DNA of 64,000 nucleotides from Nepenthes gracilis (GCA_033239525.1 BSYO01000020.1:11100308-11164307), one strand, 5' to 3'; positions 1-10,923 are shown, numbered from the stretch's first letter. The notes: generated by a model not told the origin, from the letters alone. Made by a program: numbers and translations.

Positions 1-2039
1 GAGGAAATAGAAATTTTATTCCCTCTTTATTCTTTGGGAATAAATATTTTTTCATTTGGTTATAATCTAATCGAGAATAAATATTTTTGTAGGAATTTAT
101 CATTATTATTATCATTATTATTATTATTATTATTATTTCAACCTTATTTCTCATTCTATTCTACAAACCAAATAATGGAATGCTAATTTTTACCTTATTC
201 TATTCCAACAACCAAATATGAAAATAATAATTCTTACTTTATTTTTATCATATTTTATTCTCTGGGAATAATTATTCCATTCTCACATTATTTTATTCCA
301 ATAACTAAACGTATTATAAATGTGACATAAAAGCTTCTAGGTCTAAACTATTGAGAATAGCCACCAAGATCTCCCAACATTCTAGCAATGTATCCCCGAG
401 GATACAAGCTTAAAACATCTTCAAAATTTAAGAAATTACAAGCTAAATGCAACAAGAAGAAGCAACAGATGTATGGAACTTATGTATGGAACTTATGAGC
501 AATAATCTTAACATTTAATAAAGCAATAAACCTGGAAAGCAAATGTTTAAAATGCCCTTCTTCCTCCTATTTATCACTCTTCTTTCTTTTTTGTTTTTCT
601 CTAATTTTGAAAATTTGTGGAGAAATAAATAAAAAAACGATATGAGCCTATTTAATAAACAGATCAACGTATGTGCACTAGGCATGCTCCCATCATGTGC
701 CCTTACTACATGATTGGCATAAGTTATCCCTTTCTACATGCCTCAAGCTTGCCGATCTATCCAAACTCGTACATGTATGCCCTTTATACACATACCAAGC
801 TTGCCAATCTACCAAAATTGAGCACATTTGTCCATTATATATGTTAGACGAGACAGTTTGTCTAACAAAGTATGTGCATGACTCATGTACTCCTTATGTG
901 CTATTTTCACACGAATTAATACTCAAGGTATTATTTAAGACTACAATATTACCTTAATAATTAAACATGAATTACTTAAAAATTACTATTTTTACCTAAA
1001 ATTTAGCACTCAAGTGTTACAATTCTCTCCTTTGATGCTGGTTTTTTGTTAAGATTAATGAATGATCGTAAAACTATAAACAGAAAGTAAAACAATTTAA
1101 AATATGATATGACTAAAAAATTACACAAATATAGCACTAGAAATTTACATAAAAAACTCTTTCAAAATGAATGGGGCATAGAGCCTAGAAATCATTCCCT
1201 ATAATGATAATGGATACACTATATAACTGTTCTCAATCTAAGTGAAATACAACAACTAATATTAGTGAAAAAGAATACATTTTTTCTCACTCTCAGTACT
1301 TACAAAGTTGTTTACATGTGTGTTTTTCTCCATAACATAAGTTTGTAAACCACCTTTTTATTTATTAAATTTTACCAAGTTGAATTTTAGAGCGCTGAGT
1401 ATATCCAAACTTATATTTTTTTCATCTTATTAACATACATAGTAGTTAGACGGTAAAATTTAATATAAAAATTCAGAAGATGGTTATCTTTATTTTTATT
1501 TTTGTAAATCTTTAACTACCTAAAATTACTTTATAGCAAAATGACCTTCAAATAATATGTATGTATCTATGTAGTATTTGTCCACAAATGTTTTAGTTTT
1601 TTTTTTCAAAAAAAACAATTGTATATTCATAAAAAAAAACAACATAGATGTAAACATAAATATTACTACAAGCATTAAATTTTAGTTTGGGTTGTGCCGG
1701 CCATTTTTCTTTTGTGACCGAGCATACCCCAAAATATATTTCATACTAAAATTTCAACTATGATATGAGATGGCATTATGTGTATTGATCATATTCCATA
1801 CAATTTTAGGCCAGATTTATCAATCCAATTGGGATTTCCCATCTTGACCCACTTGCATATAAGTATGAAATGTGCTTCTCTTTGGTTTGAAATTTTATTT
1901 TGATAATTCTTAGTAAAGTAAATTTTGAAAACAAAATTTGAAAAAATACAAATTATAATTTATGCATGATTTGGAACATGCATCAAGCAAACTCTGGATC
2001 TAAAAAAATAGAAGCTACTGCATACCACAATGAAAATAG
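1..2039. other. AT-rich intergenic DNA, no gene recognised
   Basis: No reading frame here resembles a protein I know; the longest open frame (697-957) has low-complexity AT-driven composition. A pure (ATT)n microsatellite lies at about 114-137 with an interrupted extension back to 101. The first 320 bases hold several variants of a motif containing 'attccaa.aac.aaa' and 'gggaataa', which may be the worn remains of a small non-autonomous transposon, but no clear terminal repeats could be paired. Confidence 0.5.
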
Positions 2040-2397
2040 TGTCGGTTATTCAGTTTTTTTTTATAAAAAAATGAATCAATAGATAATGATCCATATTTCC
2101 CTTGTAACCGCCTAACTACTTCCCTCCTCATGATACCCACCAAGACAAGTTGATGGAAATTGCCCATAAATAATGGTGATGATGGTTTTTGGTCCCTTAA
2201 TCAAATACTCCGTTAATACACCATCTGTAAGGGGTATTGAGATTTGAAAGATTAAAACTAATGAACAAATTTCATAAAATCAGAATAGCATTGTATTAAT
2301 TTCAATGACGGCAGATTAGTTTCGATCCTTGATTTTATTCCGTATTCGGTCTTTAGATGGTATGATTTGAACGTGAAAGACCAATTTCTATCTAACA
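2040..2397 (+). repeat. Copia left (5') LTR
   Basis: It aligns along its whole length with 20650-21000; shared landmarks include 'ttccctcctcatg', 'gatgatggttttt', 'gttaatacacca' and the terminal 'atctaaca'. The start is uncertain by about four bases: the left copy reads TGTCGGTTATT where the right copy reads TGTTATT. I chose 2040 because it gives a TG start and a near-matching target duplication. Confidence 0.85.
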
Positions 2398-2399
2398 TT

Positions 2400-2413
2400 T
2401 GGTATCAGAGAGG
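2400..2413 (+). other. Copia primer binding site
   Basis: TGGTATCAGAGAGG begins three bases after the left LTR. This is the classic plant copia site complementary to the 3' end of initiator methionine tRNA (TGGTATCAGAGC), with late mismatches. It fixes the left LTR end and the plus orientation. Confidence 0.85.
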
Positions 2414-2644
2414 TTAAAAATCTCAGACTTAAAACTGTTCTATACATTTTTCACTTTTTTGAATTTTCAAAAATTATAATGTTTCAATTTTTGTAAAGAT
2501 TTGGTAAAAGCTAATGTCGAAAATTATTAGAAAATTTAATTTCTAATATTTTTATATATTTTACATCAATTTTGGTATAAAAATGATATAAATTTTATCT
2601 GAATAAAAATCAAGCAAAAATGGGTCTGGGTGAACCCGCTAGAG

Positions 2645-2960
2645 GTTAAAGATGACCTAAAATAGTTGTCTTTCTACGGTAACTATAATTTTTTAAAAAC
2701 ATTTGGGCATGCCTCTGTCGTCGGCCTACTTCGCGCGTCCGCATCTGCGCGCAGCCTAGACTTTGCGGCCCCTTCCGAAAAATTGCCTTTCTTTCATAGG
2801 CGAAAATGCAAGTGTCAAGTCTCAAACCCGAAACCTCATGGGTGCCCATATTGACAGAAGCAGCCAGATCTCCCATATTGACAGAAGCAGCCAGCGCCAC
2901 TCCGCTGCCGCGCGCATATGTTATCGAAACTGGGTTTTTATTCCTTTTATTCAATATTTA
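2645..2960. other. GC-rich island in the copia leader with a short tandem repeat
   Basis: This roughly 300-base stretch is markedly GC- and CpG-rich compared with the AT-rich copia remnant around it. It contains a 23-base direct repeat at 2845-2867 and 2872-2894, identical by eye and separated by ATCT. It lies between the primer binding site and gag, where an untranslated leader would be. Open frames occur on both strands but resemble nothing I know. Confidence 0.5.
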
Positions 2961-2984
2961 CGTATTATTATTTTATAAAATGTG

Positions 2985-3071
2985 TATATATATATATATA
3001 ATTATATTTATTGTTATCTATATCATTATTGTATAATATTTAAAATATAATTATATATATATATATATATG
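2985..3071. repeat. AT-rich microsatellite cluster
   Basis: Two TA dinucleotide runs lie near 2985-3003 and 3051-3070, the second followed by a short TG run. They sit in the AT-rich leader of the copia remnant. Confidence 0.7.
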
Positions 3072-3569
3072 TGTGTATAATGTCTAATAATTAATATAAT
3101 TTAATTAATTAAGGATTGGTCACAACATCCTTAATTAATAAAATTATATATTATAATTATATATAGTATAAGGACATTAATTGTAACTAATCATTTTTAA
3201 TGTAAAAAAATTTATCCTATAATAAATTTTATTATATTAAATTGATTAATTATAATTAAATATCAAATTATTTTTCTTAATTTGCCCATAGGAATTAAAA
3301 AATGGAATATAATTTGATAGTTTTATTATAAAATTTATATATGAATCCATTTGAATTAAAAATTTAGTTCATGAGTAATTCTTATATCACATAATTTATG
3401 ATGTATGGTTTATAATGGTAAAATATATTCTATATTTATTTGTTGACCTTTTATATTATTTGTAAAGTATGTAATTTATTTTTATATAGTTATATAATAT
3501 GTAAATCTTTTCAATATTAAATGTAAACATTTTTTAACTAAAAGGTAATAATTATAAAGTTTTAAAGGA

Positions 3570-4525
3570 GAGAATTTTTCTTCATTTAAGATGGATGATA
3601 TTGATTATATTATAAGGAAAATGAACCATCTACTCTTACTGAAATCAGTACTCTGATTGATATTACTCTTTATAAACAATGGGAACAATCTAATCATCTC
3701 AATCTGATATTCATAAATACTAAAATTTTTGTTGGTATTTGTTGTTCTATCAATCTAAATAATAATGTGCAAGACTTACTAAAGGCTATTGATAAATAAT
3801 TTGAGATTTCAGATGAAGCACTTGCCAGCATCCTAATTATAAAGTTTTCATCTTTGAGGCTCACTAGTATTAAAAGTATAGTGAACACATTATACAAATG
3901 ATGGATATAACGGCTTAATTAAATAATCTCGATGTGAATATGTTTAAATTTTTTCTTGTGTACTATATTGTGAATACACTTTTATCACAATATGAACCCT
4001 TTAAGATATCTTATAACACATAAGGATAAATTGTCAATTAATAAACTTATAACTATGTGTATTCAATAGGATATAAGACTTATGATGAAATAAGGTAAAA
4101 GTGTATTTATGGTTAAGGAAAGAAAGAATAAGGCTCAAGCTAAGAAGAAGAAAAAAGGTAAAATATCTCCTTAATTTGACATCAAGAAAGAATCTAAATA
4201 CTTCTTATACAAAAAGAATGGACACATAAAAAAGAATTGTCTTAAATATCAAGATTGGCTTGAGAAAAAAGATAATCTATTCTCATTTGTTTGTTATAAA
4301 TCTAATATAATTCATATTTTTCATGACATAGATAGATTAATTCTGGCTCTACAATTTACTTTACAAAATTCTTACAGAACTTACAAAATCTAACAAAGCT
4401 AGTGAAAAGTGAACAAATTATTTTCTCCAAAAACAAAAAGAATTCATATGTTGAAGCAATTGGAACATACAATTTTATTTTAAGCAATGGCTTTATTTTA
4501 TATTTAGAAAGACCTTTTATATTTT
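3570..4525 (+). pseudogene. Copia gag remnant (first part of the polyprotein)
   Basis: Translating across stops gives copia gag text: 'LYKQWEQSNHL', then 'NNVQDLLKAID', 'ALASILIIKFSSL', and a lysine-rich run ('RKNKAQAKKKKK'). A zinc-knuckle relic follows near 4198-4242, read as Y-x2-Y-x3-NGH-x4-C, where the family has C-x2-C-x4-H-x4-C; both leading cysteines appear replaced by tyrosine, a single G-to-A change each. After 4320 the text matches the gag-pre-integrase region, which resumes at 17439 on the far side of the gypsy insertion. Several in-frame stops show that it is non-functional. Confidence 0.82.
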
Positions 4526-5523
4526 TGTTGCGTCCCGGGCCCACGGTTATCGTACGGATTAGAGAGCCTTCGGATTCCTAAGTGTGCGGCGGCTTCGAAA
4601 GAAGGGTCCGGTCTCCGTCCCTGTGAACCTGGACCTGTACAACACAAGCAACAAACAAGAGGTCAAGGGTCCGGCAGGATTTCTCCCACCGAGGCTGCTC
4701 CGACGCTCAAGTCAGCAAATTCCTGCAATAAACGGAAATGGCGCACGCTAAGGAGGTGCGCGGAAGAATGCTGTTCAAGCGTAAGAGATGCTTGTGCGGT
4801 GTCGTGGAAAATGCAATGAGCAGGTAGTGGAAGGCCTAGCTTCCTTGATGCACCGTAGCGGGTGGCTAACTTTTCCGTGATCTCAGGAGATGCTGGGAAG
4901 GTGAGCGAGTTAGCTGTCGCCGACGGGATTGAGGTGGTCCTCAGTTTCAACTCGTCACTCTCGTGTTATTGATTAGAGAAGAGGTGAGCAGCTAGGAATG
5001 ATTAGCCGTTTGAATTCTTGATTCAAAGGGAGGTTAGTAATGAAGATCTCCCAGAAGAGGTCCCCTTCTCTGTGGGGTGTGAGGGCTCTTATACGCCTCT
5101 CCCCGTTGGACTCTTGGGCGCCAAAACGCCCGTTGCTTGGGCCATCGCGCCACCGTCATCAATCGTGGACCGCCCGATTCGCCGGCTGTCCTATCTGCTG
5201 GGCCGTGGCTGCTGCTGAGCGTTGTTAACCACGCCCGATTTTCCCCTGAGTGGGGATTGGTTGGCCACCTGCAGACGGCAGCGGGTGCCGTTGGCGCTGC
5301 GCCAGCCATGCCTCTATTGGCTAGCCTTTCCGCCCTTTTCGCCTGTTCCCGGCGACGCATTTAATGCGCTGCAGGTTTCCGTTGCTTCCTTCTAGCGCGG
5401 GTTCGCACCTTTTGGCCCTTGGGCTAGGCTGACTACTTCACGTGGGCTTCTGGATCCCCTGTGGGCCGCGACCTGCTTCGTGGGCCTGGACACGTTTCAT
5501 GGGCCAGGACATGGGACCCAACA
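4526..5523 (-). repeat. Gypsy-1 left LTR (3' LTR in element orientation)
   Basis: 998 bases, TGTTGCGTCCCGGGCC at the left edge and GGACCCAACA at the right. It is alignable throughout with 16451-17438, with scattered, mostly transition differences and a more variable block around 5145-5220. Confidence 0.95.
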
Positions 5524-5540
5524 CTAGCCCCCCATGCCTG
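5524..5540 (-). other. Gypsy-1 polypurine tract
   Basis: Read on the minus strand the bases abutting the left LTR are CATGGGGGGCTAG. A G-rich tract directly before the 3' LTR is the expected plus-strand priming site and agrees with the minus orientation. The old element has the same GGGGCTAG against its left LTR (35762-35769). Confidence 0.8.
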
Positions 5541-5811
5541 GGCTGGCCAGCGGTCGGGCCTGGCATGTCCTCTGGGCCCATTTCGGCAGCCGTATGCCCT
5601 TCCTCGTGCCGCGCCATTTTTGTCGTCTTCCGGGTTCGCGCCTTTCCCAGGAGTCAAGGCAGGCTTTTCAGGCGCTGCTATGACCCGTCACTTCACCAGG
5701 CGAGATTCGCGTGCCTCAGGTTGCGTCTGACCAGCGGTATCTGCTGTTGCCCGAAAGACGTCTGCTGGATGCCGTGTTGCGCTGGACAAGGGGATAGCCT
5801 GCTCCTTGCCC

Positions 5812-6486
5812 ATAAATAGGAGGGGCACTCAAGCGAGTTGAGTCCATTCCTTAGTAGCAAATCAAAAGGCAATGAGAAGATTCTGGCTCTCCCCGCTTTT
5901 GGCGGGCCCCCGAGAAGGAGTTGGGTGGACCACTCGCATGCCTGAGACTCTTGGTGGAGACCATTGTAGCCCATGTCCTGTGACTTGCCTTCTTTGCTAA
6001 TGAGAGTGGCTCGGTCATTCCGCCATCGCCGCGCTTCCTTCCAGGTTGTGGCCTGGCTGGCTTGAGCGGATTCTTGGAGGATCCCCGCGGCTGCCTTCGC
6101 CTGTTAGATGACGGCTTTCGCAGGAGATCACTCCGCCAGCCCTACCAGGGCTCTAACCGCGGAAGGAGTGCGAGGTCAGTAGCCCTCCGCGGAAGCTGGG
6201 TTTTTGGCCCAACTTTCCCGGAGTGCCTGACCTTGGTGCTTCCCGGACCCTCGTGGATTGGACTCTTTAAACCTCCACGAGGGGATGCTCCTTGCCTCCG
6301 GTCCGGTGCGCTCAGTGAAATTCCAACTGCTTCTGCCGTCGGGATCTTAGGCAGATCACGTTTGCCGAGCTCTCCTGGGGCATCGCAAGGGAGCATACGG
6401 GGCTTCGCACCGCAGTCTTCTTTCGTCTTTCTCGCAGCTTCATGGTTGTAGATCTTGTACTTTGTAAGAAAGCATTGATTAATAAA
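5812..6486 (+). other. Possible third antisense transcription unit in gypsy-1 (TATA box to AATAAA)
   Basis: A good TATA box (ATAAATAG, 5812-5819) is followed by an open frame at 6062-6451 (129 residues from its first ATG) and a polyadenylation-like AATAAA at 6481-6486, about 30 bases after the stop. I do not recognise the predicted protein; it is rich in Pro, Ser, Arg and Gly and could be chance coding in GC-rich DNA. The ordering of signals is the only support for a gene. Confidence 0.25.
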
Positions 6487-6702
6487 AGAAGTAGCATCTT
6501 TTTGTCTTCAATTTTTGTCTTGTCTTCGTGAATGCTTTTCTGTCGCCGGGCGCTTTACCCTGAGGATCCACGTGTCATCCTGCGGGGGCTTAAGGAGTCC
6601 CTGTCAACCGTCACGTCTCTTGGGGTGGCCAGCGCCTTTAACTCCTGCGCAGCCAAGAGACGTTGTTTCGTCTTGGAAACGCACGAGCCTTCAGGGGCCT
6701 CC

Positions 6703-6790
6703 CACGTGGAGAATCCTCATTGGCCCTTCTTTAAATGCTTTCCGTCTTTTGGGGTTGCCGCCATTTCAGGAGAAAGCTCGCCTATTTAAG
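6703..6790 (+). promoter_or_regulatory. Promoter-like G-box and TATA box ahead of antisense ORF 1
   Basis: CACGTG at 6703-6708 and TATTTAAG at 6783-6790, 80 bases apart, with the ATG of antisense ORF 1 at 6885. The same pair with nearly the same spacing precedes antisense ORF 2, which argues against chance. Confidence 0.5.
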
Positions 6791-6884
6791 TGCGCCACCT
6801 TCTCCCAAAATCTGGCACCTCTTTTGTACTTGTACATCTACCTGTAGTTTGATCTTCCACTGCGTGTTTTTCGCTGCAAAATTA

Positions 6885-7577
6885 ATGGAGGACACATCCA
6901 GTGACTCGGAACGCTTCTCCAATGAGTCTGAGTTTAGCTCTCACGCCCCTGGGTCTTCAGGAGAGGCCCGCTCCGAAGCCACGGTTGTTGACCCTTTACG
7001 GAGCCGGGGGACCGCCTCCAGGTTTTGGGAGAGTCCAGCCACGTCGGGGGCTGCTGCTGTCCAGGTAGAGTGGCTGAGGGCCCGCGTCGCGCATTTAGAG
7101 AGCGCCCTGGCCGAGTCGGAGGCCAGGGCCACGCGTCTGGTGGGTGCCAACGTGGGAACGTAGGCCTGCATATTGGCACTCGAAGGAGAAACAGAGCGGC
7201 TCAGGCAGCAACATGAGGCTGAAGTTGCCGCGCTGCAGACGGAGGCCAGGATCACTCGCCTCGCGGGTGTCAATGCGGACGCGCAAGCCCGCGCACTGGC
7301 ACTTGAAGAAGAACTCGAACGGCTCAAGCAACAGTACGAGGCTGAGGTCGCAGGGTTGCGGTTGGAGCTGAGGATGAGGCTTCGGCCAGAGGGAGTGGAT
7401 CCCGCCTTTGAGCGGTCTTACTTTGATGCCTTCAGGCTTTCCCGGAGACTGGCTTCGCTGGAGGATCCAGGTTTCCGCGTGGGGGTTCTAGATCCTCGCA
7501 ACTCGTACGCCAAAACTCGCAGCCAGTTGGTGGATTATCACGTCCAAAGCTCCTCTACGGGCCACTGGGACCACTAG
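6885..7577 (+). pseudogene. Gypsy-1 antisense ORF 1, coiled-coil protein (one in-frame stop)
   Basis: This lies between pol and the 3' LTR, on the strand opposite to gag-pol. It starts at ATG 6885 (MEDTSSDSERF) and ends at a stop at 7575-7577, 230 residues, interrupted by one TAG at 7161-7163. The N-terminus is acidic and Ser-rich. The middle is an Ala/Glu/Arg-rich coiled coil with two copies of a repeat of about 41 residues ('LEGETERLRQQHEAEVAAL' and 'LEEELERLKQQYEAEVAGL'); comparing them puts a glutamine at the TAG, so CAG-to-TAG is likely. The C-terminus (FERSYFDAFRLSRRLASL, then GVLDPRN) resembles that of antisense ORF 2 and of the antisense gene in the old element. Extra ORFs in this position are known in Tat-type elements (for example maize Grande). 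Function unknown. Confidence 0.6.
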
Positions 7578-7885
7578 CTGTTTTGTTATTGTTGCGCTCT
7601 TCTCCTTTAGTTGTAACTGTTGTAACGAAAATTCGTTGACGTAATAAGAGTTATCGGTTTTTCGCTCCACTTTGTCCGCCGCGGAAGTTTTTCTCTTTTT
7701 TTTAGTCGCATCTTCGCTTTGCGCTTATCATGCGCGTCTTCAGGGGCTCTGCTATCGTGAGCCTTCATTTAATGCGGCGGCGCCAGCGTGGACCCTAGCC
7801 AGGCAGCTGAAGGGTCGCGCCCGTTAGCCTGACGTCTAGCCATCATTGCAATCGATTGAGATCCTGTGGTGCGCCTTGATGCCAC

Positions 7886-7964
7886 CACGTGTCCCGATCT
7901 CCGGTGGCGGTGCTGTTTCTAGTGTTGGGTTTCCCGCCCTTTGGCTTGGTGTTGCCTATTTAAA
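7886..7964 (+). promoter_or_regulatory. Promoter-like G-box and TATA box ahead of antisense ORF 2
   Basis: CACGTG at 7886-7891 and TATTTAAA at 7957-7964, with the ATG of antisense ORF 2 at 8034, 70 bases after the TATA box. This repeats the arrangement upstream of antisense ORF 1. Confidence 0.5.
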
Positions 7965-8033
7965 TCGATCGGCAACTGCTTTCTCTCTTCTGCCACTTTC
8001 CTCCCCTTTGCACTTGCGATTTTTGAGAGATAA

Positions 8034-9910
8034 ATGGCGGTAAAGAGAGAAAGCTCTTCTTCTTCTTCTCGCACTTCCAGAGTCCCGCGTCATGGTGTTT
8101 ACAACACCAAATCCATCCTGACTGCTGAGGACGTCGCTGCTCTTATGGCTGATTATGGTCTTCCCCTCGATTGGGAATGCCGCGCTCCTGGGGCGCTGGA
8201 CAGAGCCTTCGCCTCTCCCGCAGGCTTCATCACAGTATACGAGCACCATCTGAGGGGGGGCTTCGCTATCCGTCAAGCTGTTTACTGTACGCGGTGGTTG
8301 ACGCGTTGGGTATCCCGATGGCAAGGCTGCATCCCAATGCCTTGCGCTATTTGATATCCCTGTGCGTTTTTTCCATCATTCACCAATGCACTTTCGATCC
8401 GAAGGCAGCGAGGATAATCTTTCGGTTCACGGAGTCGAAGGATTGGGTGTCGATGTTGCCCAAGGCAGGGTTCCATCTTCGCGGCACCAATCCCGACTCA
8501 GTGAAGGGCTGGAAGCAGCGCTTCTTTTTCTTGCAGGAGCCCTCTGACTCCGAGCTCCCGAGGGCGTGGGGCCCCATCTCGAAGTATTTCCAGGAGAAGC
8601 CACCCCCCGAGGACCTTGCAGCATCAGAGAAGCTGCTGGCTGCTATTAAGGCTGAAGAGCAGAACTTCTCGATTCAGGGCTACTACCTCACCTCCATCAC
8701 GTTCGAGGCCAGTAGGTGGGGATCTCCCGTAGGTTGGGTAATGGCTGGACCAGGTAAGGCGGGTCCTGGAGATACAGCCGCCGCTCCATTACCCAGGGAG
8801 ACCGAGGATGGAAGCTGTTCATTGTTGGCGTCATCGTCGAGCGACGATGAGGATGCGGCCGCCCTTAAACGGCTAAGGGAAGCCGAAGGGACCTCCTTGA
8901 GGAGGTCCAGGAGACGAGTCGCCGGTCCTTCCATTGTGAGAAGTCCGGCTCCGAAGAGACCTGCGAGCGCGGGTCGCCGGAGGGAAACCGCCGAACCCTC
9001 GTCGACTTCGATCGCGGGACTAGGCGCTCGCGAAGTCTGTGAGGTGGAGTCTCTTCCTACTAGGAATCCACCCGTCAGCTCCGCAGCAGAGGCGACGGAT
9101 GACGTTGTCGTTCTCGAGAGCCTGGAGGAGCCATTTATTACTGTGCCTGAGCCAGCGCCGAAGGCCGGGGGACCTGTGGAGTCGCTAGCGATTCTTGTGG
9201 AGCCGATTTCGAAGTACAAGCCTCCCGAAGTCCCGGGCGTGCCTTCAGAGGTTGGCATTGCTCCCGCCGCTGATCCGGTACAGGCTGAAGAAGGGGAAGC
9301 CGGGACGTCCTCGTGGCAAGAGCCCCCGAGTATTCCTACGGCAGCTAGCCTTCCAGTCAGCCCTCCTCCAGCAGGCGAGGGAGCTGAGCCCCAAGGAGAG
9401 GCTCTTTCGGGTGATCTCACGCTTTCTCCGAGCGCGGCTCCTGCTCAGGTACAGCTGTTTCCGCCTGACATTTCTTTTTGGTTGCATGCGTTGGTAGCGC
9501 TTTTGACATCGCTTCTTATGCAGGCTCCAGATGAGGTCAACCCTTTTGACGCGCTGTCCTCCCTCCTTCAGCCGGCCATCGTCAATGGAAGGGCCTAGTT
9601 CGCATCCCTTAGAGAGGAGAATGGGTGCCTGCAGCAGAGAGTGGCGCAGCTGGAGGCTCTACTTGTCGCTTCGGAGGCCCGCGTCACCAGGCTGGTCGGA
9701 GATATAGTTGGCCGGCATTCTCCGTCAGAAGTGCGGCTGGTGATGGATGCTCGTTATTGGGATGGCATCCGCGTGTGCCACAGGATTGTCTCCCTGGCGG
9801 CTCCTCACATCCCAGCGGGCGTCCTCCATCCAGGGAACGCCGGGGTAGAAGAGGCGTCCCGCCTGAAGACTTTCCTTGAGGAAGCGGGTCCATCAAGTCT
9901 TCCTGATTAG
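8034..9910 (+). pseudogene. Gypsy-1 antisense ORF 2, 'putative gypsy type transposon' family protein
   Basis: It starts at ATG 8034 (MAVKRESSSSSS). 'YGLPLDWECRAPG' and 'AGFITVYEHHLRGGF', then after a frame change near 8265 'VVDALGIPMARLHPNALRYL' and 'KAARIIFRFTE', match the plant family called putative gypsy-type transposon (Pfam PF04195, from memory). A low-complexity acidic linker follows. A GT...AG stretch at 9449-9523 looks like an intron: its translation is hydrophobic and out of character. After it comes a TAG at 9596-9598 in the same frame as the coiled-coil C-terminus, ending at 9910. That C-terminus (CHRIVSLAAPHI, then GVLHPGN) is shared with antisense ORF 1 and with the old element. 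The copy is broken by one probable frameshift and one stop. Function unknown; it is not part of the normal gag-pol machinery. Confidence 0.72.
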
Positions 9911-10923
9911 TCTTTGCTGATGTTGGCTTTTGAGATTGGCCTTTGTCTTTGCACTATGCTCGTTTTTTCCGCATGAATGAGAAGCATCTTTTTATACTTC
10001 GCGTCCGTGCCTTTTCTATCGTTGAGCGTTGTTTGCTATTTGCTTTTGTTTTCGTCCGTTGGATCATGCTTCATGTTTCAACGTGGCACTCTTCGGAGCC
10101 ACTATTGCTAAGGCCCTATCCAGGCGCCTTCTTGCGTGGTGCTCGTCCTTCGTAAGAGGATGTCATCACAGCTCACACGTTTGGGGGGCTCGATCCGGTG
10201 AAGCGGATGTCGTCGCCAAGCCCCTGGAGTCACGACGAGGGTCAGCGCAGCGGTCTGGCCGCGGTAACCGGACTCCTGGGTCTAGGACTCGGTCGCGTAC
10301 GATTGCGAGAGGTGTGTCGCTCCTGCTCAAAGCGTTATGATCACCTAGTTGAGGTCCTAGCCCACGACCATTGTAGACTGAGGGTGCTCTCTTCTGCTCA
10401 AGAAGGTCCCCGCATGCCTGTGATTCTTTGCCCCCTAAAGTTTTATTGGCCGTAGAGTGGGGACTCAGGGAGCCCCCAGGCCTGATGCTTCGACCGCACG
10501 GGTCGTTGGCATAGAGCCTGTTGAATGGATCGCCTGGATCCTTCATTCCAGCCCACGGCTGGATGCCTCCGGGCTGTCTAGCACGGGGCTTAGTCTCTGG
10601 GTGGCCGCTGGGGCCCTTTGGCGCGGAGCCATGGTTCGCAAAGCTGTCCCCAGGCCAACTGGCGTGAGGACGGAGTCCTGGGACGGTCTACTTTGGACCG
10701 CCTGGCACTGGGCCAAGGACTGGTTTTACGGACGGACACTTGTCCTCCCGACTTAGGGGCAGTCTAGGTCGTTTGATTTAAGAATGCGATGCATGTCATT
10801 AACTCACACAAATGAATATGCAAGATGATAGAAAGAGAGTGATTATGCTAATCGAAGATAAAGCTCATGTTCAAGCACTCATTATGATGCATGCGTGTGC
10901 GACTTACCTGAGTCGGAGTTGCA
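9911..10923. other. Gypsy-1 spacer between antisense ORF 2 and pol
   Basis: About 1 kb of GC-rich element DNA. Open frames exist on both strands (for example 10198-10455 plus and 10166-10546 minus), but I recognise no domain. The stretch from 10750 to 10920 is AT-richer and non-coding, adjoining the pol stop. Confidence 0.4.

Noticed and set aside
2646..2954. 102-codon frame in the copia leader island
   Set aside because: Several overlapping frames on both strands of a GC-rich patch, none resembling a known protein.
5034..5360. Open frames inside the gypsy-1 left LTR
   Set aside because: LTR sequence; the right LTR does not keep the same frames, so they are not conserved coding.
8683..9420. 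245-codon minus-strand frame opposite antisense ORF 2
   Set aside because: Ser/Gly/Ala-rich shadow of the low-complexity linker on the other strand; no start context or domain.
5524..10923. A separate transposon nested in the 3' part of gypsy-1
   Set aside because: The layout (extra genes opposite to gag-pol between pol and the 3' LTR) recurs in gypsy-2 and fits known Tat-type elements; no nested ends or duplications were seen.
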